Positions 1 through 11,379 of a stretch of 64,000 nt of DNA are shown here, in pieces. Within the stretch, counting starts at the first letter, position 1, and every line of letters begins with the position of its first letter. A model generated the notes under the pieces. It had not been told where the DNA came from, ran no database searches, and worked only from the letters and a program-made list of their open reading frames with translations. The position numbers and the translations under genes were made by a program. Origin of the DNA: Azospirillum rugosum (GTDB lineage: Bacteria > Pseudomonadota > Alphaproteobacteria > Azospirillales > Azospirillaceae); NCBI RefSeq assembly GCF_017876155.1, contig NZ_JAGINP010000001.1, forward strand, positions 310,001 through 374,000, written 5' to 3'.

Positions 1-907
1 TGTCGCGGACGTGCAGGATGATGTCGGCGGCGTCCACCTCCTCCAGCGTGGCGCGGAAGGCAGCGACGAGGCCGTGCGGCAGGTCGGAGATGAAGCCCAC
101 GGTGTCCGACAGGATCACCTTGCGCCCCGACGGCAGTGTCACCTGCCGCATGGTCGGGTCGAGCGTGGCGAACAGCAGGTCCTTGGCGAAGACGTCGGCG
201 TTGGCCAGCCGGTTGAACAGTGTGGACTTGCCGGCGTTGGTGTAGCCGACCAGCGCCACCACCGGGTACGGCACCTTGGCGCGCGCCTTGCGGTGCAGGC
301 CGCGGGTGCGGCGGACGTCGTCCAGCTCCTTCTTGATCTTGACGATCCGGTCGCCGATCAGGCGGCGGTCCATCTCAAGCTGGGATTCGCCGGGGCCGCC
401 CAGGAAGCCGAAACCGCCGCGCTGCCGTTCCAGGTGGGTCCAGGACCGCACCAGACGCGACTTCTGGTAGGTCAGGGACGCCAGCTCGACCTGAAGCATG
501 CCTTCGCGCGTGCGGGCGCGGGCGCCGAAGATCTCCAGGATCAGGCCGGTGCGGTCGATGACCTTGGCCTTCAGCGCCTTTTCCAGGTTGCGCTGCTGAA
601 CGGGGGAGAGGGCGTGGTCCAGGATGACGAGGGTGGCCTCATGCTCCTCCACGATCTGCGCCAGATGCTCCACCGTCCCCGATCCCAGCAGGATCGAGGG
701 CTGCGGGCGATTCACCCGCGCGCATTCGGCGTGCACGACGTCCAGATCGATGGCGAGCGCAAGGCCCACCGCCTCGTCCAGGCAGGACTCGGGATGGCGC
801 AAGGCCCCGTCCGTCTCGCTGCGGAGGACGGGGTGGACCACGATGGCGCGGCCGGAGGCGGTGGGCGCCCGGCCGTTGCCATTGGTCGGAAGATCAGACG
901 CTTTCAC
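1..907 (-). CDS. hflX: GTPase HflX (partial, C-terminal part cut by window edge)
   Basis: This is a ribosome-associated GTPase of the Obg-HflX superfamily, which can split stalled ribosomes in well-studied bacteria. About 302 codons are visible. The HflX N-terminal domain is followed by a glycine-rich linker and a G domain with the P-loop [11 protein letters not shown] and a DTVGF G3 motif near the left edge. The best start is a GTG at 905-907 that overlaps the end of hfq by 14 nt; the frame reads [13 protein letters not shown] and then the conserved HPVLR segment. The next in-frame residues match the family better than the later out-of-frame ATG at 882. The overlap implies coupled translation with hfq, an arrangement common in proteobacteria (hfq-hflX). 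The gene continues past position 1. Confidence 0.93.
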   Translation of the reverse strand, partial: MKASDLPTNGNGRAPTASGRAIVVHPVLRSETDGALRHPESCLDEAVGLALAIDLDVVHAECARVNRPQPSILLGSGTVEHLAQIVEEHEATLVILDHALSPVQQRNLEKALKAKVIDRTGLILEIFGARARTREGMLQVELASLTYQKSRLVRSWTHLERQRGGFGFLGGPGESQLEMDRRLIGDRIVKIKKELDDVRRTRGLHRKARAKVPYPVVALVGYTNAGKSTLFNRLANADVFAKDLLFATLDPTMRQVTLPSGRKVILSDTVGFISDLPHGLVAAFRATLEEVDAADIILHVRD

Positions 908-1142
908 CTTCCTTGGGCGGCTCGAAGAGTTGGATGGGATGCGCGGGCATCACGGTGGAGATCGCGTGCTTGTAGACCAGCTGCGAATGCGCGTCGCGCC
1001 GCAGCAGGACCGAGAAATTGTCGAACCAGGTGATGATCCCCTGAAGCTTAACGCCGTTCACGAGAAAGACGGTCACGGGAGTCTTGTTCTTGCGGACGTG
1101 ATTGAGGAATACGTCCTGCACGTTTTGGCTTTTTTCAGACAT
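894..1142 (-). CDS. hfq: RNA chaperone Hfq
   Basis: Hfq is a hexameric Sm-like RNA chaperone that helps small RNAs pair with mRNAs. The 82-residue protein starts [14 protein letters not shown]. It carries the Sm1 signature ([13 protein letters not shown]) and the Sm2 signature (the VYKHAIST segment, with YKHA in place of the usual YKHAIS variants), and a short acidic tail typical of alphaproteobacteria. It is transcribed ahead of hflX, and the two genes overlap. In diazotrophs Hfq is known to influence nif gene expression, which may be relevant in this nitrogen-regulation neighbourhood, but that is inference. Confidence 0.97.
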   Translation of the reverse strand: MSEKSQNVQDVFLNHVRKNKTPVTVFLVNGVKLQGIITWFDNFSVLLRRDAHSQLVYKHAISTVMPAHPIQLFEPPKEGESV

Positions 1143-1237
1143 TTATGTCGCCCCCTTCTTCAGTGTTTTTGGGGCCCTTTGTTAGAGAGCCCGCTCCCCG
1201 CAGCGATAAGGTTTGGTGTGCGTTGCAACCGTCTCGA

Positions 1238-1936
1238 CTACTGTTCAACCGATATGGTGTCACCACCGCGCACCACCAAGCCGCACAGCGCATGGCATGT
1301 GTCGTACCGATGGGTCGGCGGGAAACGGCCGAAACCGCTCCCCTCTCCCGATCCTATTAGCACCGGTACCATTCCCGCGCCATGGGCACATTCCATATCG
1401 ATGTCGGCATCGCCGACAAACCAGACGTCTGGCCCCGGTTCGATGCCTGCCGGTTGCAGCGCCATCCGCACCGGCGCCACGTGCGGTTTATCGTACTCCG
1501 CGTCCTGGGCACCGACCAGACGGCCGAAAAAGCCGGTCCACCCCAGCTTGTCCGCCTCCGCCCGCAGGAAGCGGCCGGTCTTGTTCGACACCACCGCCTG
1601 GTAGATCCCACGCTCTGCAAAGCCGCGCAGCAGCGACTCCGCGCCGGGCAGCGGGCACAGGTGGTCCAGGTGGTGGGCTTCGAAATAGGCGTAGAACTGG
1701 TCGCGCGCCTCGGTCCAGCGCTCCCCGAAGATGCGCGGGAAGCTGTCGCGCATGGACTGCTTGATTCGCTCCCGGGCCTCCGCCTCGCTCCAGGGGGCAT
1801 GGCCGAAGGTGACCAGCGCGTGGTTCAGCGCGGCGCGCACGGTGCCCCAATTGTCGACCAGCGTGTTGTCCCAGTCGTACAGGACCGCGCGCGGCAGGGC
1901 CGGAAGGCTGTCCAGGATGTCCGCCACGCCGCTCAC
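1238..1936 (-). CDS. HAD-superfamily hydrolase, phosphoglycolate-phosphatase-like
   Basis: This is a predicted soluble phosphatase of about 232 residues. HAD motif I is DWDNTL near the N-terminus, with aspartate nucleophile and acid/base. Motif II is the SNKTG segment, a lysine follows in DKPH, and motif IV is GDADIDM. The helical cap inserted after motif I (about residues 25-90) places it with the subfamily I Gph-like enzymes, so the substrate is probably a small phosphorylated metabolite, but the sequence does not fix it. I chose the GTG at 1934-1936 because it forms a GTGA overlap with the stop codon of the upstream aminotransferase, which implies translational coupling. A longer in-frame extension runs into the aminotransferase gene and looks like low-complexity shadow sequence. 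Confidence 0.85.
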   Translation of the reverse strand: MSGVADILDSLPALPRAVLYDWDNTLVDNWGTVRAALNHALVTFGHAPWSEAEARERIKQSMRDSFPRIFGERWTEARDQFYAYFEAHHLDHLCPLPGAESLLRGFAERGIYQAVVSNKTGRFLRAEADKLGWTGFFGRLVGAQDAEYDKPHVAPVRMALQPAGIEPGPDVWFVGDADIDMECAHGAGMVPVLIGSGEGSGFGRFPPTHRYDTCHALCGLVVRGGDTISVEQ

Positions 1937-2796
1937 GCCGCCGTGCTCCCCTTCGCGTAATCCAGATAGGCCTGGCGCAGCGCCATGGTGACCGCGCCGG
2001 GCTTGCCGTCGCCCACCGGACGGCCGTCGATCCGCGTCACCGGCAGCGCGAAAGTGCCGGCCGAGGACACGAAGGCCTCCCGCGCCGACAGCGCCTCCTC
2101 CACCGTGAAGGGCCGTTCCTCGACGGGAATGCCGCGCTCGGCGGCCAGCCGCAGCAGCGACAGCCGCGTGATTCCGTTCAGGATCGCGTGGGACGGCGGG
2201 CGGGTCACCAGAGTGCCGGCCCCCGTCACGATCCAGGCGTTGGAGGAGCTTCCCTCCGTCACCGTGCCGTCGGAATCGACCAGCCACGCCTCGTAGGCGC
2301 CCGACTCGGCGGCCTGCTGCTTGGCCAGCACCGGCGCCAGAAGCCCGACCGTCTTGATGTCCCGCCGGCCCCAGCGGATGTCGGGCACCGTGATCACGGC
2401 CACGCCCTGCTCCAGCTGCTCCGGCTTGGCGAAGGCCGCGACGCGCTTGGCGGTCATCACCAGGGTCGGTTTGGCGTTGGCCGGAAACTTGAAGTCGCGC
2501 GGCGCCACGCCGCGGGTGATCTGGAGGTAGATGGAGCCGTTCACCAGCCCGTTCCGCCGCGCCAGTTCCCGCAGGATCCGCTCCACCACGCGCGGCGCCG
2601 CCGGCCAGTCCATGCGCAGCTCGGCAAGGCTGCGTCCCAGCCGCTCCATATGGCCGTCCAGGTCCGCGAAGCGACCGTCGAGGATGGTCACCACCTCATA
2701 GACGCCGTCGGCGAACTGGAAACCACGGTCTTCCACATGAACCGTCGCCTGCGCGTGCGGCAGGTAGCGGCCGTTGACGTATGCCCATCGCGCCAT
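1933..2796 (-). CDS. Class IV aminotransferase, D-amino-acid transaminase type
   Basis: This is a fold-type IV pyridoxal-phosphate transaminase of 287 residues, reading MARWAYVNGRYLPHAQ at its start. The N-terminal DRGFQFADGVYE block is the signature of D-alanine aminotransferases rather than of branched-chain enzymes. The PLP lysine lies in DIKTVGLL, and the cofactor-binding EGSSSNAW motif and a C-terminal SSAGTF segment are present. It probably makes or uses D-amino acids for the cell wall, or acts on branched-chain substrates; the family is hard to separate by eye. The ATG at 2794-2796 is preferred because the preceding 23 codons do not resemble the family. Its stop overlaps the HAD phosphatase start. 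Confidence 0.82.
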   Translation of the reverse strand: MARWAYVNGRYLPHAQATVHVEDRGFQFADGVYEVVTILDGRFADLDGHMERLGRSLAELRMDWPAAPRVVERILRELARRNGLVNGSIYLQITRGVAPRDFKFPANAKPTLVMTAKRVAAFAKPEQLEQGVAVITVPDIRWGRRDIKTVGLLAPVLAKQQAAESGAYEAWLVDSDGTVTEGSSSNAWIVTGAGTLVTRPPSHAILNGITRLSLLRLAAERGIPVEERPFTVEEALSAREAFVSSAGTFALPVTRIDGRPVGDGKPGAVTMALRQAYLDYAKGSTAA

Positions 2797-2944
2797 GTCA
2801 GGGTCGAGCCATCTCAGGTCAATTCGAAGCCAAAACGAAGCAGGCTTGCCCGCATTTTCGTACACTTACCGCTGAGGCTACCACCAAGCGCGACCCCGAC
2901 CAAGGTGGGAAAGCTGCCTTGAACCTCAGCGCCGACTCCGGGGC

Positions 2945-3355
2945 CTAGCAGACGATGATGCGCGGCGTGCCGTTCAAGGCGGCGAACTCGCGGATCGCAC
3001 GGTCGCGCGTCACCAGGGGAATGCTCAAAGTCTGCGCCGTGGCAGTGATCATACGGTCCCCGGGGTCGCCGTGAAACGGCTCCGGCAATAGGGATGAGCC
3101 CGCGGCGGCCTCGACGGACAGCGGCGTCAAGCGGACGCCGGGAATGCCGAGGAACCGCTGGAACCAAGCCACGGGATCAACGTCGAGGGCGATGCGCCGC
3201 TTGCGAACCAACAAGCCAATTTCCCACGCGGAGATCGGCGACACCAGAACGCCGCCCTCCAGCCGCGCGACCTCGATCGCCGCGACGGCTTCGGGAGTCA
3301 TGGGGGTTCCGCTGTCCAGCCACAGGATGGCATGGGTGTCGAGGAGCAGGTTCAC
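2945..3355 (-). CDS. vapC: PIN-domain toxin, VapC family
   Basis: This is a predicted Mg-dependent ribonuclease toxin of 136 residues. PIN-domain acidic residues are visible: aspartate in LLLDTHAILW at the N-terminus, glutamate in SAWEIG, aspartate in DPGDRMI and aspartate in VTRD near the C-terminus. The GTG at 3353-3355 forms a GTGA overlap with the stop of the antitoxin gene upstream, so the two are co-translated. PIN proteins paired with Phd/YefM-type antitoxins are a standard type II toxin-antitoxin arrangement. The RNA target cannot be read from the sequence. Confidence 0.88.
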   Translation of the reverse strand: MNLLLDTHAILWLDSGTPMTPEAVAAIEVARLEGGVLVSPISAWEIGLLVRKRRIALDVDPVAWFQRFLGIPGVRLTPLSVEAAAGSSLLPEPFHGDPGDRMITATAQTLSIPLVTRDRAIREFAALNGTPRIIVC

Positions 3356-3621
3356 CGGTGCAGGATTCCGTGCGCGGCGTCCCAATCATCGTCGCTGGAC
3401 ACCGGTTCGCTCCCGTCATCGCTGTCCAGAAACCGGACGGACCCCCGATGCGCCCCGTGGATGGGTGCCAACTCAGACGACGGTGCGTTCAGCTCGGCAA
3501 CCGGCCGGCCATGGCGCGTGACGACGATCTTCGAGACCTTCCGGCCTTCCAGATCGTCGAACAACGCAAGGCATTTCGCCTTGAACTCGGTCACGCTGAC
3601 CGTCAGGACAGACCCCGGCAT
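3352..3621 (-). CDS. Phd/YefM-type antitoxin
   Basis: This 89-residue protein is the antitoxin partner of the PIN toxin that overlaps its 3' end. The N-terminal two thirds (VTEFKAKCLALFDDLEGRKVSKIVVTRHGRPVA in outline) has the beta-alpha-beta pattern of the Phd/YefM DNA-binding fold, ending in the RHGRPVA block seen in most members. The acidic C-terminal tail with several aspartates is the part expected to wrap the toxin. Proteins of this family normally repress their own operon, and an inverted repeat sits just upstream at 3637-3658. Confidence 0.86.
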   Translation of the reverse strand: MPGSVLTVSVTEFKAKCLALFDDLEGRKVSKIVVTRHGRPVAELNAPSSELAPIHGAHRGSVRFLDSDDGSEPVSSDDDWDAAHGILHR

Positions 3622-3636
3622 AATCGCCTCACCGCT

Positions 3637-3658
3637 ATGGTCATTTCAATATGACCAT
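3637..3658. promoter_or_regulatory. Inverted repeat, candidate antitoxin operator
   Basis: ATGGTCAT and ATGACCAT are perfect 8-bp inverted arms around a 6-nt spacer, lying 16 nt upstream of the antitoxin start codon. The position fits an autoregulatory operator for the Phd-type antitoxin. No other gene start lies nearby, because ntrX ends at 3681 and reads in the same direction. Binding itself is inferred. Confidence 0.5.
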
Positions 3659-3680
3659 TGCGGAGGCGTCGAGCAAGGCA

Positions 3681-5081
3681 TCACTCCACGAACATCTTGC
3701 CCTTCTCGTTGCCGTGCACGCCCAGCGACTTCAGCTTGCGGTGCAGGGCGGAGCGCTCCATGCCGACGAAGGAGGCGGTGCGGGAGATGTTGCCGCCGAA
3801 GCGGGTGACCTGGGCCAGTAGGTATTCGCGCTCGAACACCTCGCGCGCCTCGCGGAGCGGCAGGCCCATGATCTCGCCGCCCTTGTCCCACTTCAGGACC
3901 GTGGGCGTGATGGCGCCGATCTCCGGCGGCAGCTGGTCGGCGCGGATCGCCTCCTTCGGGTCGCCCTGGGCCATGATCAGCAGCCAGTCGACCACGTTGC
4001 GCAGCTGGCGCACGTTGCCCGGCCAGTCGTAGGCCTGGAGGGCGGCCATGGCGTCCTCGCCGAACTCGCGCGGCGGCAGGCCAGCGGCCTCGGCCGACCG
4101 CTGCATGAAGTGGCGGGCGAGCAGCGGGATGTCCTCGCGCCGTTCGGCCAGCGAGGGCACGCGGATCGGCACCACCGCGAGGCGGTAGAACAGGTCCTGG
4201 CGGAAGCGCCCTTGCTCGATCTCCGCCTGGAGGTCGCGGTTTGAGGTGGCGATGACGCGCACGTCCACCTCGACCCGGTGGCCGCCGCCGACGCGTTCGA
4301 ACACCTGCTCCTGGAGCGCGCGGACGATCTTGCCCTGGGTTTCCAGCGGCATGTCGGCGACCTCGTCCAGCAGCAGCGTGCCGGAATGGGCCTGCTCGAA
4401 GGTGCCGATCTTGCGCCCGGTGCCGTCCACCCCGGCCTCGGTCCCGAACAGCTCCATCTCCAGCCGGTCGGGGCGCATGGTGGCGCAGTTCAACCCGACG
4501 AAGGGGCCGCCGTTGCGGCGGGAGCGGGCGTGGATCAGCCGCGCCACCACCTCCTTGCCGGAGCCGGCGGGGCCGGTGATCAGCACGCGGCTGCCGGTGG
4601 GCGAGACGCGGTCGATGCTCTGGCGCACCTGGTTGATGGCGGAGGAACGGCCGATCAGCTCGACCTCGCCGCCGGCGCGCAGCTTCAGTTCCTCGTTCTC
4701 GCGCTTCAGGCGGGCGGCCTCGATGGCGCGGTCCACCATCAGCAGCAGCCGGTCGGCCTTGAACGGCTTCTCGATGAAGTCGTAGGCCCCGATCTTGATC
4801 GCCGACACGGCCGTTTCGATGTTGCCGTGGCCGGAGATCATGATGATCGGCAGATTCCGATGGTCGCGCATCAGCTGTTCCAGGATCTGCAAGCCGTCGA
4901 GGCGGCTTCCCTGGAGCCAGATGTCGAGGATCACGAGGCTTGGGCGCCGGGCGGCGACCTGCGCGAACGCCTGATCGGCGTCGCCGGCCTCGCGGGTCTT
5001 CATGCCTTCGTCGTTCAGGATGCCGGCGATCAGCATCCGGATGTCCGTTTCGTCGTCGACGATCAGAATGTCATGCGCCAT
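3681..5081 (-). CDS. ntrX: Response regulator NtrX (AAA+ NtrC family)
   Basis: This is the partner regulator of the membrane kinase NtrY. Of 466 residues, about 1-120 form the receiver domain with phospho-acceptor Asp53 (VILDIW), about 145-370 an AAA+ ATPase domain with P-loop GPAGSGKE, and the C-terminus a Fis-type helix-turn-helix ([19 protein letters not shown]). The stretch where sigma-54 activators carry GAFTGA reads [17 protein letters not shown], so the sigma-54-contact loop is missing. That suggests NtrX regulates transcription without sigma 54, as reported for other alphaproteobacterial NtrX proteins. The start overlaps the end of ntrY by 11 nt. The NtrYX system is linked to nitrogen, redox and envelope responses in related bacteria. 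Confidence 0.95.
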   Translation of the reverse strand: MAHDILIVDDETDIRMLIAGILNDEGMKTREAGDADQAFAQVAARRPSLVILDIWLQGSRLDGLQILEQLMRDHRNLPIIMISGHGNIETAVSAIKIGAYDFIEKPFKADRLLLMVDRAIEAARLKRENEELKLRAGGEVELIGRSSAINQVRQSIDRVSPTGSRVLITGPAGSGKEVVARLIHARSRRNGGPFVGLNCATMRPDRLEMELFGTEAGVDGTGRKIGTFEQAHSGTLLLDEVADMPLETQGKIVRALQEQVFERVGGGHRVEVDVRVIATSNRDLQAEIEQGRFRQDLFYRLAVVPIRVPSLAERREDIPLLARHFMQRSAEAAGLPPREFGEDAMAALQAYDWPGNVRQLRNVVDWLLIMAQGDPKEAIRADQLPPEIGAITPTVLKWDKGGEIMGLPLREAREVFEREYLLAQVTRFGGNISRTASFVGMERSALHRKLKSLGVHGNEKGKMFVE

Positions 5082-7392
5082 GGGCTGCGTGCCTCTTCTC
5101 TCCGCCGGTCTCCGCCGGCGTGTCGCTTCCGCCGTGGACGGTGGCCTCGGCCGGTGTCGTGTTCGGGATGATCAGGCTGACGCGGGCCCCGCCCCCCAAC
5201 CCGCCGCTGTCGCGGTCTTCCAGGGTCAGCACGCCGCCATGGTCTTCCATGATCTTCTTGACGATGGCGAGCCCCAGGCCGGTGCCCTTGGCCCGCGTGG
5301 TCACATAGGGCTCGGTCAGCCGGTCGCGCTCGTCGGCCGGCAGGCCCTTGCCGTTGTCCTCGACCACCAGCGTGACCTGCTCCTCGCCCGCCGTGACGCG
5401 GATGGACACCGCGCCCGGCGGCAGCTCCGTGCCGTCGGCAGGGGCGGTGCGCCCTTCGATGGCGTCGGCGGCGTTCTGCAACAGGTTGGTCAGCGCTTGG
5501 CTGATCTGGCGGCTGTCGCACTGCACGGAAAGCGGGCCGGGCGGCAAAGCCGTCTCGAACTTGATCTTGCCGGCGTGCGCGCTCGATTGCAGGAACACGG
5601 CCTGCCGGACCAGGTCGTTGATGTTGCAGGGCTTCATCACCGGCTGCGGCATGCGCGCGAAGGCGGAGAACTCGTCCACCATGCGCCGGATGTCGTCCAC
5701 CTGCCGGACGATGGTGTCCGTGCACATGGTGAAGACCTCCGTGTCGGTGGTGATCTCCTTCAGGTACTTGCGGCGCAGCCGCTCGGCGGACAGCTGGATC
5801 GGCGTCAGCGGGTTCTTGATCTCGTGCGCGATGCGGCGCGCCACGTCGGCCCAGGCCGCCTTGCGCTGCGCGGAGACCAGTTCGGTGATGTCGTCGAAGG
5901 TCACGACGTAGCCGCGCACCTCCCCGCCCCCGCGCCCTTCCGCCGAAATGCGGACCAGCAGCGTCAGCGGCGTGGTCCCCGGGCGGCGGATCTGGATCTG
6001 GTCCTGCACGACCCGCCCGGCGCGCGCCGGCGCGTGATGCAGAAGCTCGCCCATCTCCGGCGACAGGTCGGCCAGCTTGCGGCCGATCAGCGTTTCCGCG
6101 TCCTCCACCCCCAGCAGGCGCGCGGCGGAGAAATTCGGCAGGTTGATGCGCCCCTCGGCGTCGAGCCCGATCACGCCGGCCGACACGCCGCCCAGCACCG
6201 CCTCGGTGAAGCGGCGCCGCTCGTCGAGCAGGCGGTTGGTGGACAGAAGCTCGTGCCGCTGGCTTTCGATCTCGGTGGTCATGCGGTTGAAGGCGCGCGA
6301 CAGCAGGCCAAGCTCGTCCTCGGCCGGCGGTTCGGACACGCGCACCGTCAGGTCGCCGGCGCGCACCCGTTCCGCCGCGCCGATCAGCGCGCTGATGGGG
6401 CGGGCGAGCTTCGTCGCGAAGATCAGGCCGGCCCACACGGCGGCCAGCAGCAGCAGCAGCGCCACGACCAGGAAGATCAGCGTGAAGGTGATCTGAAGGC
6501 TGCCGCGCTGGCTTTCCAGCGCCGCGTATTCCTTCACCGCCCCCTCCGCCGCGGTCATGTGCGACAGCACGCGCGGCTCCACCATGCGGCCGACATAGAG
6601 GTAGGTGTCGGCGAAGCGGTCGAGCCTCACCAGCGCGCGAACGCGGTCGTCGTTCTCGCTGACGATCATCGCCACCTCGCCGCGCCGCGCGGTCTGGAGC
6701 TTGTCGTCGGGAATCGGGTCGAACTCCAGCGCGAAGGTGTAGCCGGAGCGGGCGAGGATGGAGCCGGTGGTCCCGTTGAAGACGATTGCCTCCGACAGCG
6801 CGCGCAGCATTGCCTGGGTGGCGACCACCTGCTCGAACCGGTCGGGGTCGCTGACCAGCCGCGCCGCCTCCTGGTTCAGGTCGTTCGCCATGGCGAGCGC
6901 GTCGGCGCGGATGTTCTGCTGGTGCTCGTGCAGATAGGCGCTGGCGACGGCCAGGGACTCATTGACCGCCGTGCGCACCCGGTCGCTGAACCAGGACTGG
7001 ACGCCGACGTAGAAGAACACCGTGGCGAAGGCCGCCATGATGATGGCCGGCAGCACCGCCAGCAGGCTGAAGGCCGCCACCAGCCGGACGTGCAGCTGCG
7101 ACCCGGCGAGGCCGCGCCGCCGCCCGATCCACAGCGTGACGATGCGCCGCGCGATCAGCACGCCGAGCAGGAGGAGCAGCGCGAGGTCGAGAGTCAGCAG
7201 AAGCGTGACCGTGCGCGGGTTGGTCTCCCCGAAGGGGGCGCTCTCCGTCAGCGCGGTGTAGGTCGCAAAGCCCGCCAGAAGGGCGGCGATGGACAGCGCG
7301 GCCGCCAGCCGCTTGGCCAGCCCGACGCGGGCCGCCCAGCGGAGGAATTGCTGCCACAAGGCCGTGGCATTCTCGGAAGTTGTGAAAGACAT
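5071..7392 (-). CDS. ntrY: Membrane sensor histidine kinase NtrY
   Basis: NtrY is an integral-membrane histidine kinase of about 773 residues paired with NtrX. Three hydrophobic helices lie in roughly the first 135 residues, then an extracytoplasmic sensor region, a further helix ([16 protein letters not shown]), a HAMP domain, a PAS domain, the H-box [13 protein letters not shown] and an ATPase domain with N and G boxes ([19 protein letters not shown]). The ATG at 7390-7392 ([13 protein letters not shown]) begins shortly before the first helix. Upstream in-frame codons overlap the promoter region and are unlikely to be translated. It is transcribed with ntrX from its own promoter as well as possible read-through from ntrBC. 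Confidence 0.94.
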   Translation of the reverse strand: MSFTTSENATALWQQFLRWAARVGLAKRLAAALSIAALLAGFATYTALTESAPFGETNPRTVTLLLTLDLALLLLLGVLIARRIVTLWIGRRRGLAGSQLHVRLVAAFSLLAVLPAIIMAAFATVFFYVGVQSWFSDRVRTAVNESLAVASAYLHEHQQNIRADALAMANDLNQEAARLVSDPDRFEQVVATQAMLRALSEAIVFNGTTGSILARSGYTFALEFDPIPDDKLQTARRGEVAMIVSENDDRVRALVRLDRFADTYLYVGRMVEPRVLSHMTAAEGAVKEYAALESQRGSLQITFTLIFLVVALLLLLAAVWAGLIFATKLARPISALIGAAERVRAGDLTVRVSEPPAEDELGLLSRAFNRMTTEIESQRHELLSTNRLLDERRRFTEAVLGGVSAGVIGLDAEGRINLPNFSAARLLGVEDAETLIGRKLADLSPEMGELLHHAPARAGRVVQDQIQIRRPGTTPLTLLVRISAEGRGGGEVRGYVVTFDDITELVSAQRKAAWADVARRIAHEIKNPLTPIQLSAERLRRKYLKEITTDTEVFTMCTDTIVRQVDDIRRMVDEFSAFARMPQPVMKPCNINDLVRQAVFLQSSAHAGKIKFETALPPGPLSVQCDSRQISQALTNLLQNAADAIEGRTAPADGTELPPGAVSIRVTAGEEQVTLVVEDNGKGLPADERDRLTEPYVTTRAKGTGLGLAIVKKIMEDHGGVLTLEDRDSGGLGGGARVSLIIPNTTPAEATVHGGSDTPAETGGEKRHAAHGA

Positions 7393-7419
7393 GAATCCGG
7401 CAGCTGTATTGTTGCCGGA

Positions 7420-7449
7420 ATGATACACCATCTGTTGCCGGGCTGCCAA
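7420..7449 (-). promoter_or_regulatory. Sigma-70-type promoter for ntrYX
   Basis: On the minus strand, TTGGCA (7449-7444) and TATCAT (7425-7420) are separated by 18 nt, each matching the housekeeping consensus at five of six positions. The predicted transcription start is about 20 nt before the ntrY start codon. It would let ntrYX be expressed independently of dusB-ntrBC. Confidence 0.6.
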
Positions 7450-7564
7450 GCCGCAAGCCCCTTGGCCTTTCGGATAGGCCTTCGGGAGCCCGCCGGGACC
7501 CCGCGTCACCGTTGGCAGCGGGAGGACCGTGTCACAAAAAGGGCACGCTGTGGGACGGCCGTAA

Positions 7565-7599
7565 CGCCGCGGCGGCGGTGATGCCCCGCCGCCGCGGCG
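7565..7599 (-). terminator. Strong GC hairpin after ntrC
   Basis: Two perfect 14-bp complementary arms (7565-7578 and 7586-7599) enclose a 7-nt loop directly beyond the ntrC stop codon. There is no T-run immediately after it; the nearest run of five T on the minus strand is about 25 nt further. It may attenuate or protect the 3' end of the dusB-ntrBC message rather than act as a classical intrinsic terminator. Confidence 0.5.
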
Positions 7600-7603
7600 T
7601 GGC

Positions 7604-9045
<1,442 letters not shown>

Positions 9046-9049
<4 letters not shown>

Positions 9050-10251
9050 CCGCGGGCTCCCCGGACGCCTCGGACCGGAGCGGGATCGCCGGAAATCTGC
9101 GATTCATCGTACATGGGTAGCGAGACCTTGAAGACGGTTCGGCGCGGCTGGCTGTCAAACTCGATGACGCCCCCGTGATCGCCGACGATTTTGGCTACCA
9201 ATGCAAGACCGAGGCCAGTCCCGTTCACCTTCGTGGTTACAAAGGGGTCGAACAGGTTGGACCGCAAATCCTCGGGTATGCCATCCCCATTATCCTGAAC
9301 GGACACCAGCAGCGGCAGGTGCAGGCGCGTGTCGCCGCCCGGAAGGGCCATGCGGACGCCGTGCTGATAAGATGTGCTGAGGATGATCTCACCGCCCGGA
9401 TCCGGTGCAGCTTCTGCCGCATTTTTAATCAGGTTCAGAAAAATCTGGATGAGCTGGTCGCGGTTGCCATAGACCGGCGGCAGCGACGGGTCATAGCGCT
9501 CGATGAAGCGGATGTTCCGCGCGAAGCCGCTCTGCGCCACCTTGCGCACATGCTCCAGCACGGTGTGGATGTTCACCGCGTCGCGTTCCAGCGGCCGCTG
9601 GTCGGAGAAGACCTCCATCCGGTTGACCAGCGCCACGATGCGGTCCGCCTCGTCGCAGATCAGGCGGGTCAGCACGCGGTCGGACTCGCTGCAATTCTCC
9701 TCCAGCAGCTGCGCGGCGCCGCGGATGCCCGACAGCGGGTTCTTCACCTCGTGCGCCAGCATCGACGCCATGGCCGTCACGGAGCGCGCGGCGTTGCGGT
9801 GGGTCAGGGAGTTGTCGATCTTCCGCGCCAGCGTGCGCTCGTTGATGGTCACCAGCACATGGTCGGTGGGATCGCCGAGCGCGGTCACGCGGACGGTGAC
9901 GTGGTGCGGGCCGATGCGCGGCGTGTCGATGGTGACGCCTTCCTGCGAGACGCGGCGGCGCCCCTGCTGCACCTGCTCGATCAGCCCCATCACCGGGCTG
10001 TCGGCCGGCAGCAGGTCGGCCAGCGGCATGCCTTCCATCATGGCGGCCGACAGGTCGAAGAACTCCTGCGCCTCCAGGTTCACGCAGCGGATGTCGCCCG
10101 CCCCGTCGACGACGAGGACCGGATCGGGCAGCGCGTTCACGACCACCGACGGGTCGATGCCGCGACCGGGCCGGGCCGTTGCCGAAAAAGACGGCGCCTG
10201 GCTGCGCGGCGTACGGCGGGGAAGCGGCGTTGCGGCGGAACTGCGGGCCAT
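9046..10251 (-). CDS. ntrB: Nitrogen sensor kinase NtrB
   Basis: NtrB is a soluble histidine kinase/phosphatase that controls NtrC and is itself controlled by PII protein. Of 401 residues, a PAS domain occupies about 35-150 ([12 protein letters not shown] at its start), the H-box reads [21 protein letters not shown], and the ATPase domain has [15 protein letters not shown] and [12 protein letters not shown]. No membrane helices are seen, as expected. It overlaps the dusB stop by one base (TGATG) and the ntrC start by four, so dusB-ntrB-ntrC form one tightly coupled operon. Confidence 0.96.
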
Positions 10252-11237
10252 CAGGCGGCCATCCTTTCAATCGCCGGGGCGTAGAAATCGCGGATGAAGC
10301 CGCGCACCGCCTCGGGGTTGGACATGCGGTTGACCTCGGACCGGAATTCGTTGGACCCGCGCAGGCCCGTGGAATACCAGGACACATGCTTGCGGGCGAC
10401 GCGCAGGCCGCCCTCCACGCCGTAGTGCTCCAGCATGGCGTCGTAATGCTCCAGCAGCGTGTCGAGCTGCTGGGACAGCGGCGGATCGGGCTGGCGCTCC
10501 CCGGTGCGCAGATAATGCATGACCTGGGCGGGGAACCAGGGGCGCCCGTAGCTGCCGCGGCCGATCATCACGCCATCGGCGCCGGATTCGGCAAGCGCCC
10601 GGTCCACATCGTCGAAGCTGGCGATGTCGCCGTTGACGACCACCGGGATCGACACGGCCTCCTTCACCTTGCGGATGAAGGCCCAGTCGGCGGTGCCGTT
10701 GTAGAACTGGTTGCGGGTGCGCCCGTGCACGGTGACCATCCTGATCCCGCAGTCCTCGGCGATGCGGGCGAGACGCGGCGCATTCAAGCTGCCCTCGTCC
10801 CAGCCCTTGCGCATCTTCAGCGTCACGGGGATTGAGACGGCCTTGACCGTCGCCTCCAGGATCCGCGCGGCGAGCGCCTCGTCCCGCATCAGGGAGGAGC
10901 CGGCGTGGCCGTTCACCACCTTCTTCACCGGGCAGCCGAAGTTGATGTCGACGATCGCGGCGCCGCGGTCCTCGTTCAGCTTGGCCGCCTCCGCCATCAC
11001 CTCCGGCTCGCAGCCGGCGAGCTGGACGGCCATGGGGAACTGCTCCGGCTCGCATTCCACCATGCGCAGGGTCTGCCGGTTCTCGCGGATCATCGCCTGG
11101 CTGGCGACCATCTCGGACACGACGAGGCCGCAGCCGGCCCGCTTGACGAGCCGACGGAAGGGAAGATCCGTCACGCCGGACATAGGGGCGAGGATCACCG
11201 GACCCTCAAGCGTGATGGAGCCGATCTGAATGGTCAT
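10251..11237 (-). CDS. dusB: tRNA-dihydrouridine synthase DusB (NifR3)
   Basis: This FMN enzyme reduces uridines in the tRNA D-loop. The 328-residue protein (from [20 protein letters not shown]) shows the TIM-barrel Dus signature, including the catalytic cysteine context NFGCPVKKV and the flavin phosphate-binding [11 protein letters not shown]. The gene is known as nifR3 in Rhodobacter and Azospirillum, where it is the first gene of the ntrBC operon, exactly as here. The ATG at 11235-11237 is preferred over an upstream in-frame start nine codons earlier, because homologues begin close to this residue. Confidence 0.95.
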   Translation of the reverse strand: MTIQIGSITLEGPVILAPMSGVTDLPFRRLVKRAGCGLVVSEMVASQAMIRENRQTLRMVECEPEQFPMAVQLAGCEPEVMAEAAKLNEDRGAAIVDINFGCPVKKVVNGHAGSSLMRDEALAARILEATVKAVSIPVTLKMRKGWDEGSLNAPRLARIAEDCGIRMVTVHGRTRNQFYNGTADWAFIRKVKEAVSIPVVVNGDIASFDDVDRALAESGADGVMIGRGSYGRPWFPAQVMHYLRTGERQPDPPLSQQLDTLLEHYDAMLEHYGVEGGLRVARKHVSWYSTGLRGSNEFRSEVNRMSNPEAVRGFIRDFYAPAIERMAA

Positions 11238-11379
11238 TTGCACCTGCCCACGAGATGGGCACATTGTCGATATGATGAGATTTTGTGCACGCTAGCACAG
11301 CGATTTGGCATGCCGCAAGCGTCCAGCGGTCGTGCCGCCGCCGTGGCTGCCATGCGCCCGTATGAGCCCCGAGGGCGGA

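Noticed and set aside
11..1033. Long plus-strand frame over hflX and hfq
   Set aside because: It is the antisense shadow of two well-supported genes, rich in Arg, Gly, Gln and His, and matches no family.
5002..7581. Plus-strand frame of 859 codons over ntrY and ntrX
   Set aside because: It is antisense to ntrY and ntrX, which show every expected domain. Long stop-free antisense frames are common at this GC content.
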